64,000 nucleotides of DNA from Marinomonas posidonica IVIA-Po-181 (GCF_000214215.1 NC_015559.1:930001-994000); one strand, 5' to 3'; numbered from the stretch's first letter, positions 10,490 through 20,475 are shown. Numbers and translations are program-made. Notes: generated from the sequence alone by a model not told the origin.

Positions 10490-11341
10490 ATGCCCGAAGC
10501 TGCGAGTTATCGAAAAGTTGATTTACATACCCATTCCACACGTTCTGATGGCAAACTTTCACCGACGCAATTAATTGATCTCGCCGCTGAGCAAAAAGTG
10601 AGCTTGTTTGCGTTAACCGATCATGACACCTTAGATGGTTTAAATGAAGCACGGCAACGGGCAATAGAGCATGGTCTAAGCTTTATTAATGGTGTGGAAT
10701 TGTCGACTCAGTGGAATGGCATTCCTTTGCACATGGTGGCCTTGAATTTTAGTGACGATAATGTGGCGTTGCAGTCCATTGTCAAACAGAATCAAGCGAT
10801 CCGTTTAGATAGAGCAAGGCGCATTGCCGATTTATTGGTAAAGCAAGGCTTGCCTGATTTATTCGATGAAGCCATTGCGCTTGCAGGGGAAAGTCAGTTG
10901 GGGCGACCGCATTTTGCTCAGTTGTTGGTCGAAAAAGGGTTTGTAAAAGACGCGAATAAGGCTTTTGATCGCTATTTGGGTAATAAGCGCTTGGGCAAAT
11001 TAAGGGATGTTTGGCCAGAACTTGAGGATGTGTTGGGGGCTTTGGCAGAACAAGGCATTGAGTTAATACTTGCTCATCCAAAGCGTTATCCATTAACGGT
11101 CACCAAGTTACGACGTTTATTGGACGATTTTAGTAAGTGGGGTGGGACAGGCATTGAAGTCGCCTCTGGTAATGAGCGTCCAGACCATGTACGTCTATTG
11201 GAATCCTTATCCACAACCTTTGGTTTAAAAGCTTCTGCTGGCAGTGATTATCACGGTCCTTTTGGTCCTTGGATGCAAGTCGGTAAGTTTACTCAAATTC
11301 ATGAGAGTCAGGTGGATTTAGTTTGGCAAAATTGGCATTGA
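10490..11341 (+). CDS. rnm: PHP-domain 5'-3' exoribonuclease Rnm/RNase AM (YciV)
   Basis: The 283-residue PHP phosphoesterase carries the metal-binding motifs DLHTHSTRSDG, LTDHDTLDG, the glutamate of INGVELST, the HPKRY motif and GSDYHGPFGPW at the C-terminus. E. coli YciV (TrpH) matures the 5' ends of rRNAs and acts on 3',5'-bisphosphonucleotides. The order yciV-yciO-rluB found here is the conserved gammaproteobacterial arrangement. Confidence 0.92.
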   Translation: MPEAASYRKVDLHTHSTRSDGKLSPTQLIDLAAEQKVSLFALTDHDTLDGLNEARQRAIEHGLSFINGVELSTQWNGIPLHMVALNFSDDNVALQSIVKQNQAIRLDRARRIADLLVKQGLPDLFDEAIALAGESQLGRPHFAQLLVEKGFVKDANKAFDRYLGNKRLGKLRDVWPELEDVLGALAEQGIELILAHPKRYPLTVTKLRRLLDDFSKWGGTGIEVASGNERPDHVRLLESLSTTFGLKASAGSDYHGPFGPWMQVGKFTQIHESQVDLVWQNWH

Positions 11342-11387
11342 ACATTATCAGGGCAGAGCAACCTCTTCATTGAGGTGGAGAAGTAGT

Positions 11388-12008
11388 ATGAGTCAGTTTT
11401 TTCAAATACACCCAGAGAACCCTCAGACACGCTTGATAAAACAAGCGGCGGAAGTGATTCGTCAAGGCGGTGTCATTGCCTATCCGACAGACTGTGGTTA
11501 TTCCTTAGGGTGTCATTTGGGGGATAAATCGGCATTGGACAGAATACGTGCCATTCGGCGTTTAGACGACAAACATAATTTTACCTTGGTATGTCGAGAT
11601 TTGTCTGAAATTTCGACATACGCGCGTTTTGATAATCGCTTATACCGACTGTTAAAAAGTAACACACCAGGCCCGTATACTTTTATTTTTGGGGCGACGT
11701 CCGAAGTGCCAAGACGTTTATTGCACCCAAAACGCAAAACCATTGGCATTCGCGTGCCAAATAATCGCATTGTGTCCGCCTTATTGGAGGAACTGGGTGA
11801 ACCGATTATGAGTGTATCTTTGATCTTGCCAGGTGAAACTGATCCAATGACGGATCCGTATGATATTCGCGATAGCTTGGAACATGCTCTAGATTTAGTG
11901 ATTGATGGTGGTTTTTGTGGTTTTCAACCAACCACTGTAGTAGCAATGGACGCGGATAGTGTTAATGTCATTCGAGTGGGGGCTGGTGATCCAGCGCCAT
12001 TTGCGTAA
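11388..12008 (+). CDS. yciO: YciO/YrdC-like L-threonylcarbamoyladenylate synthase family protein
   Basis: The 206-residue Sua5/YciO/YrdC domain protein contains GGVIAYPTDCGYSLGC, the RAIRRLDDKHNF nucleotide/RNA-binding strand, PGPYTFIFGAT and the IGIRVPNN motif. YrdC proteins make threonylcarbamoyl-AMP for tRNA t6A37. YciO is the paralogue whose physiological role is less certain. ATG 11388 has a strong GGTGGAGAAG site; an in-frame ATG at 11370 is less likely. Confidence 0.92.
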   Translation: MSQFFQIHPENPQTRLIKQAAEVIRQGGVIAYPTDCGYSLGCHLGDKSALDRIRAIRRLDDKHNFTLVCRDLSEISTYARFDNRLYRLLKSNTPGPYTFIFGATSEVPRRLLHPKRKTIGIRVPNNRIVSALLEELGEPIMSVSLILPGETDPMTDPYDIRDSLEHALDLVIDGGFCGFQPTTVVAMDADSVNVIRVGAGDPAPFA

Positions 12009-12122
12009 ATTGTTGTATTTTCAGCTGTTAGCCCCAGTTTGTCTGGCTTATAATACAGCGTATTAAGTATTGAATTTTATTGATATAGGTTGCTGAGAAG
12101 CATTCCCCAAAAGAGGTTCGTA

Positions 12123-13019
12123 ATGGACGAAAAGTTACAGAAAGTATTAGCGCGTGCAGGACAAGGTTCTCGACGTGAAATGGAAAACCGTATTCGTGAG
12201 GGCCGAGTGTTGGTCAATGGCGAGGTTGCCACCTTAGGTGATCGCGTGAGTATAACGGATTCTATTACCATTGATGGATATGCCATCGTAGCGACGGAAG
12301 CGGGCGCGAATCGCCGAGTCATCATCTACAACAAGCCAGAAGGCGAAGTCTGTACTCGCAAGGACCCAGAAGGTCGTACGACGGTATTTGAAAAACTGCC
12401 TAAATTACGTGGTGAGCGCTGGATTGCTGTCGGCCGATTGGATATTAATACCTCCGGACTATTGTTGTTTACAACCGACGGTGAGCTGGCCAACCGTCTA
12501 ATGCACCCTTCTACCGAAATCGACCGAGAGTATTTGGTTCGTGTGATGGGAGAAGTGACGGATGAGAATTTAGACAGTCTTAAAAAAGGTGTGAACCTTG
12601 AAGATGGTCCAGCAAAATTCACTGACATCGTCGATGGTGGTGGTGAAGGCATTAACCATTGGTTTTATGTTTGCTTAATGGAAGGTCGTAACCGAGAGGT
12701 TCGCCGCCTTTGGGAGTCTCAAGGAGTGAAAGTCAACCGTTTGAAGCGTGTTCGTTTTGGACCGGTTTTCTTACCTTCGAAAGCGAAGGTTGGTCGTTGG
12801 GTTGAGATGGAAGGTGATGAAGTAAACGCATTATGCGATCTAGTCGATCTACAATCTACGGCAACTCAGCCTAAGACTCAGCAGCAAAAACTAGACATGA
12901 AGCGTAATAAGAATAAGGCGACCGCAGGTGGTGCGCGTCGTGCCAAAGGCTTTGATTGGCAATCAAGTGAAAAACCGGAATTTAAGCCGAAAAAGCCTGG
13001 CAAAAGATCCTTTCGATAA
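12123..13019 (+). CDS. rluB: 23S rRNA pseudouridine(2605) synthase RluB
   Basis: The 298-residue protein has an N-terminal S4 RNA-binding domain ([19 protein letters not shown]), the RsuA/RluB catalytic motif [20 protein letters not shown] with the nucleophilic Asp, and the [14 protein letters not shown] motif. A basic, disordered tail (about 250-298, [16 protein letters not shown]) is typical of RluB. It isomerises U2605 in 23S rRNA. ATG 12123 follows AAGAGG. An upstream in-frame TTG at 12090 is rejected because the S4 domain begins directly at MDEKLQKVL. Confidence 0.95.
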   Translation: MDEKLQKVLARAGQGSRREMENRIREGRVLVNGEVATLGDRVSITDSITIDGYAIVATEAGANRRVIIYNKPEGEVCTRKDPEGRTTVFEKLPKLRGERWIAVGRLDINTSGLLLFTTDGELANRLMHPSTEIDREYLVRVMGEVTDENLDSLKKGVNLEDGPAKFTDIVDGGGEGINHWFYVCLMEGRNREVRRLWESQGVKVNRLKRVRFGPVFLPSKAKVGRWVEMEGDEVNALCDLVDLQSTATQPKTQQQKLDMKRNKNKATAGGARRAKGFDWQSSEKPEFKPKKPGKRSFR

Positions 13020-13049
13020 ATATGGACTAAGGTTGGAGATAGAATAAGC

Positions 13050-13502
13050 ATGGTTCGCTGGATGATTGTGTTGATAGTAGTATTGCTCGCAGGCTTTTTT
13101 GTTTACGTCAAGATGAATAATCAAATGCCAGAAGGATTAGGCGTGACTGATGGACAGTTGAAGCCTTGCTCCAGCGCTCCAAATTGTGTTTCTACTCAGG
13201 CTGATCAAACCGATGACGTTCATTATGCCGATCCTGTGGTGTATTCCGGAGGTCGTCAAGATATGCAACTAAGAATCGAAGCCTATATGCTGCGACAAGG
13301 GGCCAAATTAGTTGATAATTCACTAGGTTATGCGCATTTTGAGGTAGAAAGTGACATTGTCGGCTATATTGATGATATCGAGTTTTATTTACCGGAAAGT
13401 GACAGTGTTGTGCATATTCGCTCGTCGTCGCGTATCGGTTATTCCGATTTTGGCGTAAATCGTGACAGAGTTAGACAAATTCAAAATCTTCTAGTAGATT
13501 GA
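13050..13502 (+). CDS. DUF1499 family membrane-anchored protein
   Basis: The 150-residue protein has an N-terminal membrane anchor or uncleaved signal (residues 3-22). The soluble domain has the DUF1499 signature: LKPCSSAPNCVSTQA with two cysteines, AHFEVESDIVGYIDDIEFYL and HIRSSSRIGYSDFGVNRDRV. No enzymatic role is known for the family. It lies 30 bases after rluB and just upstream of a two-component pair. Confidence 0.85.
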   Translation: MVRWMIVLIVVLLAGFFVYVKMNNQMPEGLGVTDGQLKPCSSAPNCVSTQADQTDDVHYADPVVYSGGRQDMQLRIEAYMLRQGAKLVDNSLGYAHFEVESDIVGYIDDIEFYLPESDSVVHIRSSSRIGYSDFGVNRDRVRQIQNLLVD

Positions 13503-13563
13503 AGTTAAGTTCGTTGATTTATAAGTAATTAAAACTAAAGCAGAAATTGGACGAGGACTGCCC

Positions 13564-14283
13564 ATGAGTGTGAATGAAGACCAAACAATTTTGATTGTTG
13601 AGGATGATGAGCGCTTGGCCTCGCTCACCCAAGAATATTTACAAAAAAATGGTTTTAATGTGAGCGTTGAGCCTGATGGACGCAAAGCCATCAGCCGAAT
13701 TGTGAATGAACAACCTTCTCTGGTTATTTTGGATTTAATGCTACCGGGTGCAGATGGTTTTACTGTGTGCCGTAGTGTTCGTAATGACTACAAAGGCCCA
13801 ATTCTGATGCTGACCGCTCGCAGTGACGATGTGGATCAGATTCTTGGCCTAGAAATTGGTGCGGATGATTATGTATCCAAACCGGCGAAACCACGAGTCT
13901 TGCTAGCACGAGTACAATCATTACTTCGTCGAAGTACTCAAGATGTCGATTTAACCATCGATGCATCGAAAGAAGAGCAAAATCTGGTTTTTGGCCCGTT
14001 GAAAATTGATAACTCTCGCCGTGAGGCTTGGTTGTCGAACGAAGAAGTGGAACTCACCAGTGCGGAATTTGATTTGCTTTGGCTATTGGCGAGCAGTGCT
14101 GGCCGCATTCTTAGTCGTGAGGAAATCTTCGGTGAATTGCGTGGCATTGAATACGATGGTCAAGATCGCTCGGTTGATGTTCGTATTTCCCGTATTCGTT
14201 CAAAAATTGGTGATGACCCGATTCATCCCCGCCGAATAAAGACCATTCGTAGTAAAGGTTATTTGTTCGTAAAAGAAGTATAA
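13564..14283 (+). CDS. rstA: OmpR-family response regulator (RstA-like)
   Basis: The 239-residue regulator has a receiver domain (acidic pair in IVEDDERLA, phosphoacceptor Asp57 in ILDLMLPGADG, conserved Lys in YVSKPAKPR). A winged-helix DNA-binding domain follows (ELTSAEFDLLWLLASSAGRIL and RSVDVRISRIRSKIGDDP). It starts 8 bases before its cognate kinase. Assignment to the RstA branch rests on overall resemblance and on the RstB-like partner; the name is tentative. Confidence 0.85.
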   Translation: MSVNEDQTILIVEDDERLASLTQEYLQKNGFNVSVEPDGRKAISRIVNEQPSLVILDLMLPGADGFTVCRSVRNDYKGPILMLTARSDDVDQILGLEIGADDYVSKPAKPRVLLARVQSLLRRSTQDVDLTIDASKEEQNLVFGPLKIDNSRREAWLSNEEVELTSAEFDLLWLLASSAGRILSREEIFGELRGIEYDGQDRSVDVRISRIRSKIGDDPIHPRRIKTIRSKGYLFVKEV

Positions 14284-14290
14284 GGCTATT

Positions 14291-15805
14291 ATGCGTGAAG
14301 AAATGTGGCGACTCTATCGACACCTAATTATTGGTGGTGTTTTGGTCGTAGCAGCTTGCTATGCTGTCATGGAATTCACGCAGATCCGATACGACACGTC
14401 GCGGACTGAGCAGCTGCTTTCTGTCGATGCTGAACTCAGTGCGGCTTTGTTTCTGTCCGGTGTGAGTCGAGACTTACCCAGTTCTCGCTTTAACTGGACA
14501 GTACGTCCTTCCGATACCTTCAGTGTGGACGAAATCTCCTCTCTGCTTAAAAATAAAAGTTGGTTGAAACTACCGGACGGTCGTTATCAGATTGCGCTTG
14601 GTCCTATTGAACGACCTCTTTTGATTGGCCGCACCAACGCTGAACAATTGATTTTTAGAATTGAGCCCTTGCTTGACCAGTTTATTTTTGCGGATCAATT
14701 CTCTTATCAAGATAAAAAAATTCTACTCGAAAGCATGTCCAGTGTTTCCATGGTGCCCTCTACACAGCAGGTAACGGCTGAGCTTACGGGGGTTGCAAGG
14801 GTTCATGGCATTTACAGTGAATATGGTTTTATCTGGAAGGATGCTGAAGCGTCTGAAGCTGTTTATTTATCGGCGGCGGACAGAGATTATGTGTCTTTAA
14901 CCTTTACGGTTGTGGCGGTTTCTAGCATAGGTATGGCCATTATGTTGGTGCTGATTTGGCGCGAATTATTGACCCTAGATTTCAAGCGGAAAACCTTTGA
15001 AAGTATCACACGACAAATTGCTCGTGGCCGCAGTGGTTTACCTAAAGGCATTCCAGATAGTAGTGGTACGCTAAAAGAGTTAGCTTATTCCTTTGACTCT
15101 ATGTCCTCTCACATTCAGCGCCTATTAAAAGTACAGCGTGAAATGATTAATGCGATTTCCCATGAGTTAAGAACGCCAATCGCTCGTCTTCGCTTTGGTT
15201 TAGAGGTAATGAAAGACGAAGTGGATGAGGAGGTTGCAACCACAGTTGAAGCCTTGGAAGGTGATGTAGAAGAGCTGAACACACTGGTTGATGAGGTGTT
15301 GACCTATGGTAAGTTGGAAGACGGCTCATTGGCATTGAATTTTAATGATATCTCAATGGCAGATCTTATTGATGGTATTTTGCAGCATAACAATCCATTG
15401 CTGAAACACTTGGAAGTGGAAGTCCGAATGGATGAAAATGACCTTGTGGTGGCGGATGAACATCATTTGAATCGAGCGCTACAAAACTTAATCTTGAATG
15501 CAGCCAAGTACGCTGCCGGTAAGATCACCATTACCTTTTCTCAAGACTCTGAACGTTGGCAAGTGGACATTGAAGACGATGGCCCAGGGATAGCATTTGA
15601 AGACAGAGACAAAGTCTTTATTCCCTTTCAGCGATTGGACAATAGCCGTACTCGCGCCTCAGGGGGTTATGGACTCGGTTTGGCCATTGTTCAGCGTATT
15701 GCATTTTGGCATGGTGGTGCGGTATTGATCGATGCCAGCGAATCTGGCGGCGCAAAATTCAGTTTGATATGGTCTCGCAGTCAGCATCAAACGACCTTGT
15801 CTTAA
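14291..15805 (+). CDS. rstB: Sensor histidine kinase (RstB-like)
   Basis: The 504-residue kinase has a first membrane span at about residues 11-30, a periplasmic sensor of about 175 residues, and a second span near 206-226. A HAMP linker, the dimerisation/phosphotransfer box NAISHELRTPIARLRFGLEV (His291) and a HATPase domain follow, the latter with NLILNAAKYA, DDGPGI and GGYGLGLAIV boxes. It phosphorylates the upstream regulator. The periplasmic signal is unknown. The pair is probably one operon starting at 13564 or upstream in rluB-DUF1499. Confidence 0.88.
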   Translation: MREEMWRLYRHLIIGGVLVVAACYAVMEFTQIRYDTSRTEQLLSVDAELSAALFLSGVSRDLPSSRFNWTVRPSDTFSVDEISSLLKNKSWLKLPDGRYQIALGPIERPLLIGRTNAEQLIFRIEPLLDQFIFADQFSYQDKKILLESMSSVSMVPSTQQVTAELTGVARVHGIYSEYGFIWKDAEASEAVYLSAADRDYVSLTFTVVAVSSIGMAIMLVLIWRELLTLDFKRKTFESITRQIARGRSGLPKGIPDSSGTLKELAYSFDSMSSHIQRLLKVQREMINAISHELRTPIARLRFGLEVMKDEVDEEVATTVEALEGDVEELNTLVDEVLTYGKLEDGSLALNFNDISMADLIDGILQHNNPLLKHLEVEVRMDENDLVVADEHHLNRALQNLILNAAKYAAGKITITFSQDSERWQVDIEDDGPGIAFEDRDKVFIPFQRLDNSRTRASGGYGLGLAIVQRIAFWHGGAVLIDASESGGAKFSLIWSRSQHQTTLS

Positions 15806-15834
15806 TGCTGACTCTTTGCTTGTCGTTCGGACGA

Positions 15835-16767
15835 TTATAGATCCGGTGCTAAAATGCCTTTCAAATTCTTAAAGCATGTCTTAGAAGCCGTATTAATTAA
15901 ATCTTCCATATAAGCATTTTCTCTTTGATCTTTACGGATCGCCAGATAGAGCTTACACCAGACACCTTCTTCGCCCAGTGATTTAGTGATCACGTACTGA
16001 CGATTGGTGTATTCGGTTAGGGCCCAATTCGGTAAACAACAGACGCCACGACCACTGGCCACTAATTGCATCATCATTAAGGTTAATTCGCTGTGGCGGA
16101 TTTTTGCTGGCGCGATCCCTGCTGGATTGAGAAAATGTTTAAAAATATCTAATCGCTCTGCTTCAACGGGATAGCTGATTAGCGTTTCTTTGGTAAAGTC
16201 TTCTGGCATCAGAAAGTCTTTTTTGGCTAACGCATGATGACGTGATAACGCCACTTGTGATTCATATTGAAACAAAGGGATGTATTCAATATTCGGCAAG
16301 TCTTGTGGGTCAGATGTCACTACCAAATCCAGATCGCCACGGGCCAGAGCGGGTAAAGGCATAAAACCAAAAGCCGTGGATAAATCGAGTTCTACGTCAG
16401 GCCAGTGCTCTCGGAAATGGTCAATGGTTGGCATCAACCATTCGTAACAACTGTGGCATTCGATCGCAATGTGCAAACGACCACTTTCCCCTTCTGCGAA
16501 GCGTTGAATGTCTCTTTGTGCTGAGCGGAAAGACACCAGAACATCATCGGCTAGTTGTAACAGGCGCAGACCAGCGCTGGTAAAGCGAACCGGTTTGGTT
16601 TTTCGAATAAAGAGTTGGCATCCAAGCTTTTCTTCTAGGTCTTTTAATTGATGTGAGAGGGCGGATTGAGTTAAATGAACTCGCTCTGCGGCTTCCACTA
16701 AGCTGCCAGTTTCTCTCAATGCGGTGAGTGTTTTTAAATGCCTAACTTCAATGATGCTCATGGTCAT
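15835..16767 (-). CDS. metR: LysR-type regulator MetR
   Basis: The 310-residue LysR protein has an N-terminal winged helix (IEVRHLKTLTALRETGSL ... LTQSALSHQLKDLEEKLG). The effector domain starts LHIAIECHSCYEWL, a stretch diagnostic for MetR, and includes LDLVVTSDPQ. In the family it binds homocysteine and activates metE, metH and other methionine genes. Two starts are close together (ATG 16767 and ATG 16761). It is convergent with rstB and lies downstream of argF but separated from it by a terminator. Confidence 0.92.
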   Translation of the reverse strand: MTMSIIEVRHLKTLTALRETGSLVEAAERVHLTQSALSHQLKDLEEKLGCQLFIRKTKPVRFTSAGLRLLQLADDVLVSFRSAQRDIQRFAEGESGRLHIAIECHSCYEWLMPTIDHFREHWPDVELDLSTAFGFMPLPALARGDLDLVVTSDPQDLPNIEYIPLFQYESQVALSRHHALAKKDFLMPEDFTKETLISYPVEAERLDIFKHFLNPAGIAPAKIRHSELTLMMMQLVASGRGVCCLPNWALTEYTNRQYVITKSLGEEGVWCKLYLAIRKDQRENAYMEDLINTASKTCFKNLKGILAPDL

Positions 16768-16803
16768 TCACTATAGATGAGTTTTTTTCAATACTTGAAA
16801 TAT

Positions 16804-16840
16804 AAAAAAGCTCGTTCACAACGTGAGTATGAACGAGCTT
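16804..16840 (-). terminator. Terminator after argF
   Basis: An 11-bp perfect stem (arms 16808-16818 and 16830-16840, AAGCTCGTTCA) is followed on the minus strand by TTTTTT. It lies 10 bases beyond the argF stop and isolates it from metR. Confidence 0.85.
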
Positions 16841-16850
16841 GTCTATTGTC

Positions 16851-17756
16851 TTAGTGACGGATCAAAAATTCAAGTAATGCTTTTTGAGCGTGCAGTCGAT
16901 TTTCGGCTTCGTCCCATACCACTGAGTCTGGGTGATCCAATACTTCCGCAGACACTTCTTCGCCTCTGTGAGCCGGTAAGCAATGCATGAAGAGGGCATC
17001 TGGGTTCGCTTTTGACATCAAGTCTGCGTTGACCTGAAAACCGTCGAAATCTTGCAAGCGTTGCTCTTGTTCGTCTTCTTGCCCCATTGAAGCAAAGACA
17101 TCGGTAACAATTAAATCGGCACCCGTCGCAGCTTGGTGTGCGTCATGAAGAATGGTGACGCGATCTTGATGCTCCGCAGCCAGTTCAGGACTGGGTTCGT
17201 AACCTTTAGGGCAAGCAATAACCAATTGAAAATCCAACAAAGCCGCAGCATTAATATAGGAATTACACATATTATTGCCATCGCCTACCCAAACGACTTT
17301 CTTACCTTCAATCGAGCCTCGATGTTCTTGGTAGGTTTGCATGTCGGCCAATAGCTGGCAAGGATGATAGTCATCTGTCAACGCGTTGATCACAGGCACA
17401 GAGGAGTATTTGGCAAAGGTTTCTACTGTTTTATGATCGAATGTACGAATCATTACGGCATCAACCATGCTGGAAATAACACGCGCGCTGTCTTCTACTG
17501 GTTCGCCACGGCCCAATTGGGTATCTCTTGATGATAAGAACAGAGCGTGGCCACCAAATTGCGCCATACCGGCTTCAAAAGATACTCGTGTACGAGTCGA
17601 TGATTTCTCAAAGATCATTGCCAATACACGGTTTTTTAAAGGTTGGAATAAAGTGCCTTCACGATGAATTTTCTTAAGCTCAGAAGCTCGTAATAGTAAT
17701 TGTTTTAACTCATTAGAGGATAAATCCTTCAGAGTAAGAAAATGTCTTGGCGACAC
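16851..17756 (-). CDS. argF: Ornithine carbamoyltransferase
   Basis: The 301-residue anabolic OTCase condenses ornithine and carbamoyl phosphate to citrulline in arginine synthesis. Key motifs are present: [13 protein letters not shown] (carbamoyl phosphate), [13 protein letters not shown] (HPCQ), [10 protein letters not shown] and [12 protein letters not shown] (catalytic Cys). I chose GTG 17756 because a strong AAGGAG site sits 7 bases upstream and the protein then begins at the conserved [13 protein letters not shown]. An ATG 14 codons further out would add residues not typical of the family. Confidence 0.95.
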   Translation of the reverse strand: MSPRHFLTLKDLSSNELKQLLLRASELKKIHREGTLFQPLKNRVLAMIFEKSSTRTRVSFEAGMAQFGGHALFLSSRDTQLGRGEPVEDSARVISSMVDAVMIRTFDHKTVETFAKYSSVPVINALTDDYHPCQLLADMQTYQEHRGSIEGKKVVWVGDGNNMCNSYINAAALLDFQLVIACPKGYEPSPELAAEHQDRVTILHDAHQAATGADLIVTDVFASMGQEDEQEQRLQDFDGFQVNADLMSKANPDALFMHCLPAHRGEEVSAEVLDHPDSVVWDEAENRLHAQKALLEFLIRH

Positions 17757-17999
17757 GTGATGACTCCTTAATTGTCTTTTGAAAAGGGAATCGACCAATT
17801 TAATACACTAGACTATGTGAGTAAAGGGGCTTTGATGGAATAATGTGTATCGAAAGCGAGCTTATGGGGTTGTAAATTGCCCACTAGACCTCATAAACTG
17901 ATGCAACTTTAAAGAACAATCGACAACGACTTTTTAGTGGCCGCTTCCTTCAGCCAAACAGAGTCCAGATTGGTATAGCAAAAAAGCGAGGTTTTTAGC

Positions 18000-18329
18000 G
18001 TGAGTAATACAATCGAAACAATTAAAGAGCAGATTAGCAATAACGATATTTTGTTGTACATGAAGGGGAACCCTCGTGCGCCACAGTGTGGTTTTTCCTC
18101 TCAAGCGGTTCAAGCCTTGATGTCTTGCGGCGAGCGCTTTGCTTTCGTGAACATTTTAGAAAACCCAGACATTCGTGCTGAGTTGCCAAAATTCGCAAAT
18201 TGGCCAACGTTTCCTCAATTATGGGTGAAAGGCGAGTTGGTTGGTGGTTGTGACATTATCGTTGAGATGGCCGGTAATGGTGAGCTACAAGAAGTAATCA
18301 AAAACGCGGTTGGTGACTCTGAAGAATAA
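18000..18329 (+). CDS. grxD: Monothiol glutaredoxin GrxD
   Basis: The 109-residue monothiol glutaredoxin has the CGFS active site (PQCGFSSQ, Cys30) and the WPTFPQLWVKGELVGGCDI glutathione-binding strand. GrxD-type proteins bind and transfer [2Fe-2S] clusters, often with BolA proteins. The start is GTG. A 2-Cys peroxiredoxin follows after 63 bases, a redox pairing that may share regulation. Confidence 0.95.
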   Translation: MSNTIETIKEQISNNDILLYMKGNPRAPQCGFSSQAVQALMSCGERFAFVNILENPDIRAELPKFANWPTFPQLWVKGELVGGCDIIVEMAGNGELQEVIKNAVGDSEE

Positions 18330-18392
18330 GTACCAGTATTCTGAGAGTATCCAAAAAGATTCAAACTAAGCAAATAAAAGGAGACGCTTAAC

Positions 18393-19016
18393 ATGTCTAT
18401 TTTAGTCGGAAAAAAAGCACCAGATTTTACTGTTCCAGCCGTACTTGCGGATGGTCAGATCGTTGATTCTTTCAACTTGGCAGAAACCATCAAGGGTAAA
18501 TACGCGATTGTATTCTTCTACCCATTGGATTTCACATTCGTTTGCCCGTCTGAAATCATCGCTATGTCTCATCGTATGGACAAGTTCCGTGAGATGGGTG
18601 TAGAAGTAATTGGTGTGTCTATCGATTCACATTTCACTCACAACGCTTGGCGTAACACGCCTGTTGATCAAGGCGGTATCGGCGCTGTTGAGTACACGCT
18701 TGCAGCGGATATGGATCACGAAATTGCAAAAGCATATGGCATTGAATCTGAAGGTGGTGACTCTTACTACCCAGCAGGCGTTGCCATGCGTGCGTCTTTC
18801 GTTATTGACCAAAAAGGCATCGTACGTTCACAAGTCGTTAATGATGAACCGATCGGTCGTAACATGGACGAACTTGTTCGTATCGTTGATGCGCTACAAT
18901 TCTTCGAAGAAAATGGTCAAGTTTGCCCAGCGGGTTGGAATAAAGGCGATAAAGGCATGGAAACATCACCAGAAGGTGTGGCTTCTTACCTAGCTGAGAG
19001 TGCTAAATCTCTATAA
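18393..19016 (+). CDS. 2-Cys peroxiredoxin (AhpC/Prx1 type)
   Basis: The 207-residue peroxiredoxin reduces hydrogen peroxide and organic peroxides. The peroxidatic Cys51 lies in DFTFVCPSEI and the resolving Cys178 in GQVCPAGW. The partner Arg is within RASFVIDQKG. The C-terminal helix resembles the typical Prx1/TSA subgroup more than enteric AhpC. An AAAGGAGACG ribosome-binding site precedes ATG 18393. Even, optimised codon use suggests high expression. A strong terminator follows. Confidence 0.93.
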   Translation: MSILVGKKAPDFTVPAVLADGQIVDSFNLAETIKGKYAIVFFYPLDFTFVCPSEIIAMSHRMDKFREMGVEVIGVSIDSHFTHNAWRNTPVDQGGIGAVEYTLAADMDHEIAKAYGIESEGGDSYYPAGVAMRASFVIDQKGIVRSQVVNDEPIGRNMDELVRIVDALQFFEENGQVCPAGWNKGDKGMETSPEGVASYLAESAKSL

Positions 19017-19044
19017 GATTTTGCTTTGCAGAAAGCACTAATCT

Positions 19045-19079
19045 AAAAAAGCGCACATCGTTTTGATGTGCGCTTTTTT
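19045..19079. terminator. Bidirectional terminator after the peroxiredoxin gene
   Basis: A 15-bp perfect stem (19045-19059 and 19065-19079, core GCGCACATC) has a GTTTT-type loop, an A-run on the left and a T-run on the right. It serves the peroxiredoxin (+) and the convergent VOC gene (-). Confidence 0.88.
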
Positions 19080-19096
19080 ATGGCCTGACGCTTAGC

Positions 19097-19489
19097 TTAG
19101 ATCGCTTCATAGAGTTCAAGTGGTAGGTCGTCGGGGTCTGCAAAAAACGTAAAGCGCTTACCGGTAAGTTCATCGATTCGAATCGCTTCTGTGGCCACGC
19201 CTTGTTGATGCAAGTAATGAATACTGTCGTCTAAATTGTCCACGGCAAAAGCTAAATGACGTAAGCCTTGAGCTTCTGGCCGAGAGGGGCGAGTTGGTGG
19301 ATTGGGAAACGAGAAGAGTTCGATTTGCGAACTGGCATTAATCGCTAGATCCAGTTTGTAAGATTGGCGATTCTCACGATAGGTTTCACGAATAATCTTC
19401 AAGCCTAAGACTTTATGATAAAAGTGCTTAGAAGCAGCATAATCTGAGCAGATGATTGCAACGTGATGAATGTGAGATAATTTAAGCAT
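19097..19489 (-). CDS. VOC (glyoxalase-like) family protein, YaeR/GloA2 type
   Basis: This 130-residue single-domain vicinal-oxygen-chelate protein has LSHIHHVAIICSDYAASKHF, IELFSFPNPPTRPSRPEAQG and LRHLAFAVDNLDD. It ends FTFFADPDDLPLELYEAI, with metal-binding His and Glu in the expected places. It closely resembles E. coli YaeR, a predicted lyase whose substrate is not firmly established. It is followed on the same strand by two LysR genes reading towards it. Confidence 0.88.
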   Translation of the reverse strand: MLKLSHIHHVAIICSDYAASKHFYHKVLGLKIIRETYRENRQSYKLDLAINASSQIELFSFPNPPTRPSRPEAQGLRHLAFAVDNLDDSIHYLHQQGVATEAIRIDELTGKRFTFFADPDDLPLELYEAI

Positions 19490-19518
19490 AGGACACCTTA
19501 AGTATCATACTCCGATGT

Positions 19519-20475
19519 CTATTTGTTACTGGCTTGAGCGTTAAATTCATTAGCTACATCAATGACTTGTCGTCTAAACCAGATGTGACTGGCGTCGTGA
19601 TGCAATAACGGGCTCCATATCATTTTCAGCTCAATTTTGGGAATGTCGAAGGGGGGTTCTAAGATCACCAAGTCAGGGTTCTTTTTGTTGACCATGGCGA
19701 CCTTTTTCGGCAGCGTAGCGATCAAATCTTGTTCTAATGCAAGGTGCATTGCGGTGTGATAACTGCGAGTAAAGACACGAATGCTGCGTTTGCGCTCAAT
19801 GGCTTGCAAGGCTTCGTCAACCCAACCTAATTTTTGCACATCGGTTGGGTCCATGCCGACGCCAATGCCAAAACCGGTTTTACTCACCCAGATGTGCTGG
19901 GCTTTTAAGTAAGCATCCAAATCGAACTGGTCTTTAATTGGGTTATCAGCACTCATCATACAAACGAAGGTGTCGAGCCAAACGCTCTTTTGGTGGAAGG
20001 ATTGCGGCAATTCTTCAAAGCGGTTAATGGCCATGTCGATTTTACCTGCTTCCACGTCGTGGAAGGTAACATCACTGGGCGTCATGATATCGAGTGTAAT
20101 GCCTGGCGCGTATTCACGCAGGCGATTTAATAACCGAGGGATAACGGTAGAGGCTGCATAGTCACTTGCCATGATGCGAAAGACACGGGTACTGGTACTC
20201 TCGTTAAAGTCAGCTTCGGGCTGTAATGCTTCTTCTAGGTCCAGTAGAACTTTCCGGACAATGGGTTGAAGTCGTAAGGCCTTTTCGGTTGGCTTCATGC
20301 CTTCACTGGTGCGTACCAATAACGGATCATTTAATAAATCACGCAGACGTTTTAGGCCATTACTCATGGCGGGCTGGGTAATATTGAGCTTGTTGGCAGA
20401 CCTTGTTACATTGCATTCACGTAATAGTACATCGAGGTAAATAAGCAGGTTCAGGTCAATCTTATTAATATTCAT
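19519..20475 (-). CDS. LysR-type regulator (NodD/LeuO-like clade)
   Basis: The 318-residue protein has the winged helix INKIDLNLLIYLDVLLRECN and NITQPAMSNGLKRLRDLL, with the DPLLVRTSEGM feature typical of the NodD/NahR/LeuO branch. The effector-binding domain is complete (DYAASTVIPRLLNRLRE ...). Regulated genes cannot be told from the sequence; the neighbouring VOC gene on the same strand is not an obvious target. Confidence 0.88.
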   Translation of the reverse strand: MNINKIDLNLLIYLDVLLRECNVTRSANKLNITQPAMSNGLKRLRDLLNDPLLVRTSEGMKPTEKALRLQPIVRKVLLDLEEALQPEADFNESTSTRVFRIMASDYAASTVIPRLLNRLREYAPGITLDIMTPSDVTFHDVEAGKIDMAINRFEELPQSFHQKSVWLDTFVCMMSADNPIKDQFDLDAYLKAQHIWVSKTGFGIGVGMDPTDVQKLGWVDEALQAIERKRSIRVFTRSYHTAMHLALEQDLIATLPKKVAMVNKKNPDLVILEPPFDIPKIELKMIWSPLLHHDASHIWFRRQVIDVANEFNAQASNK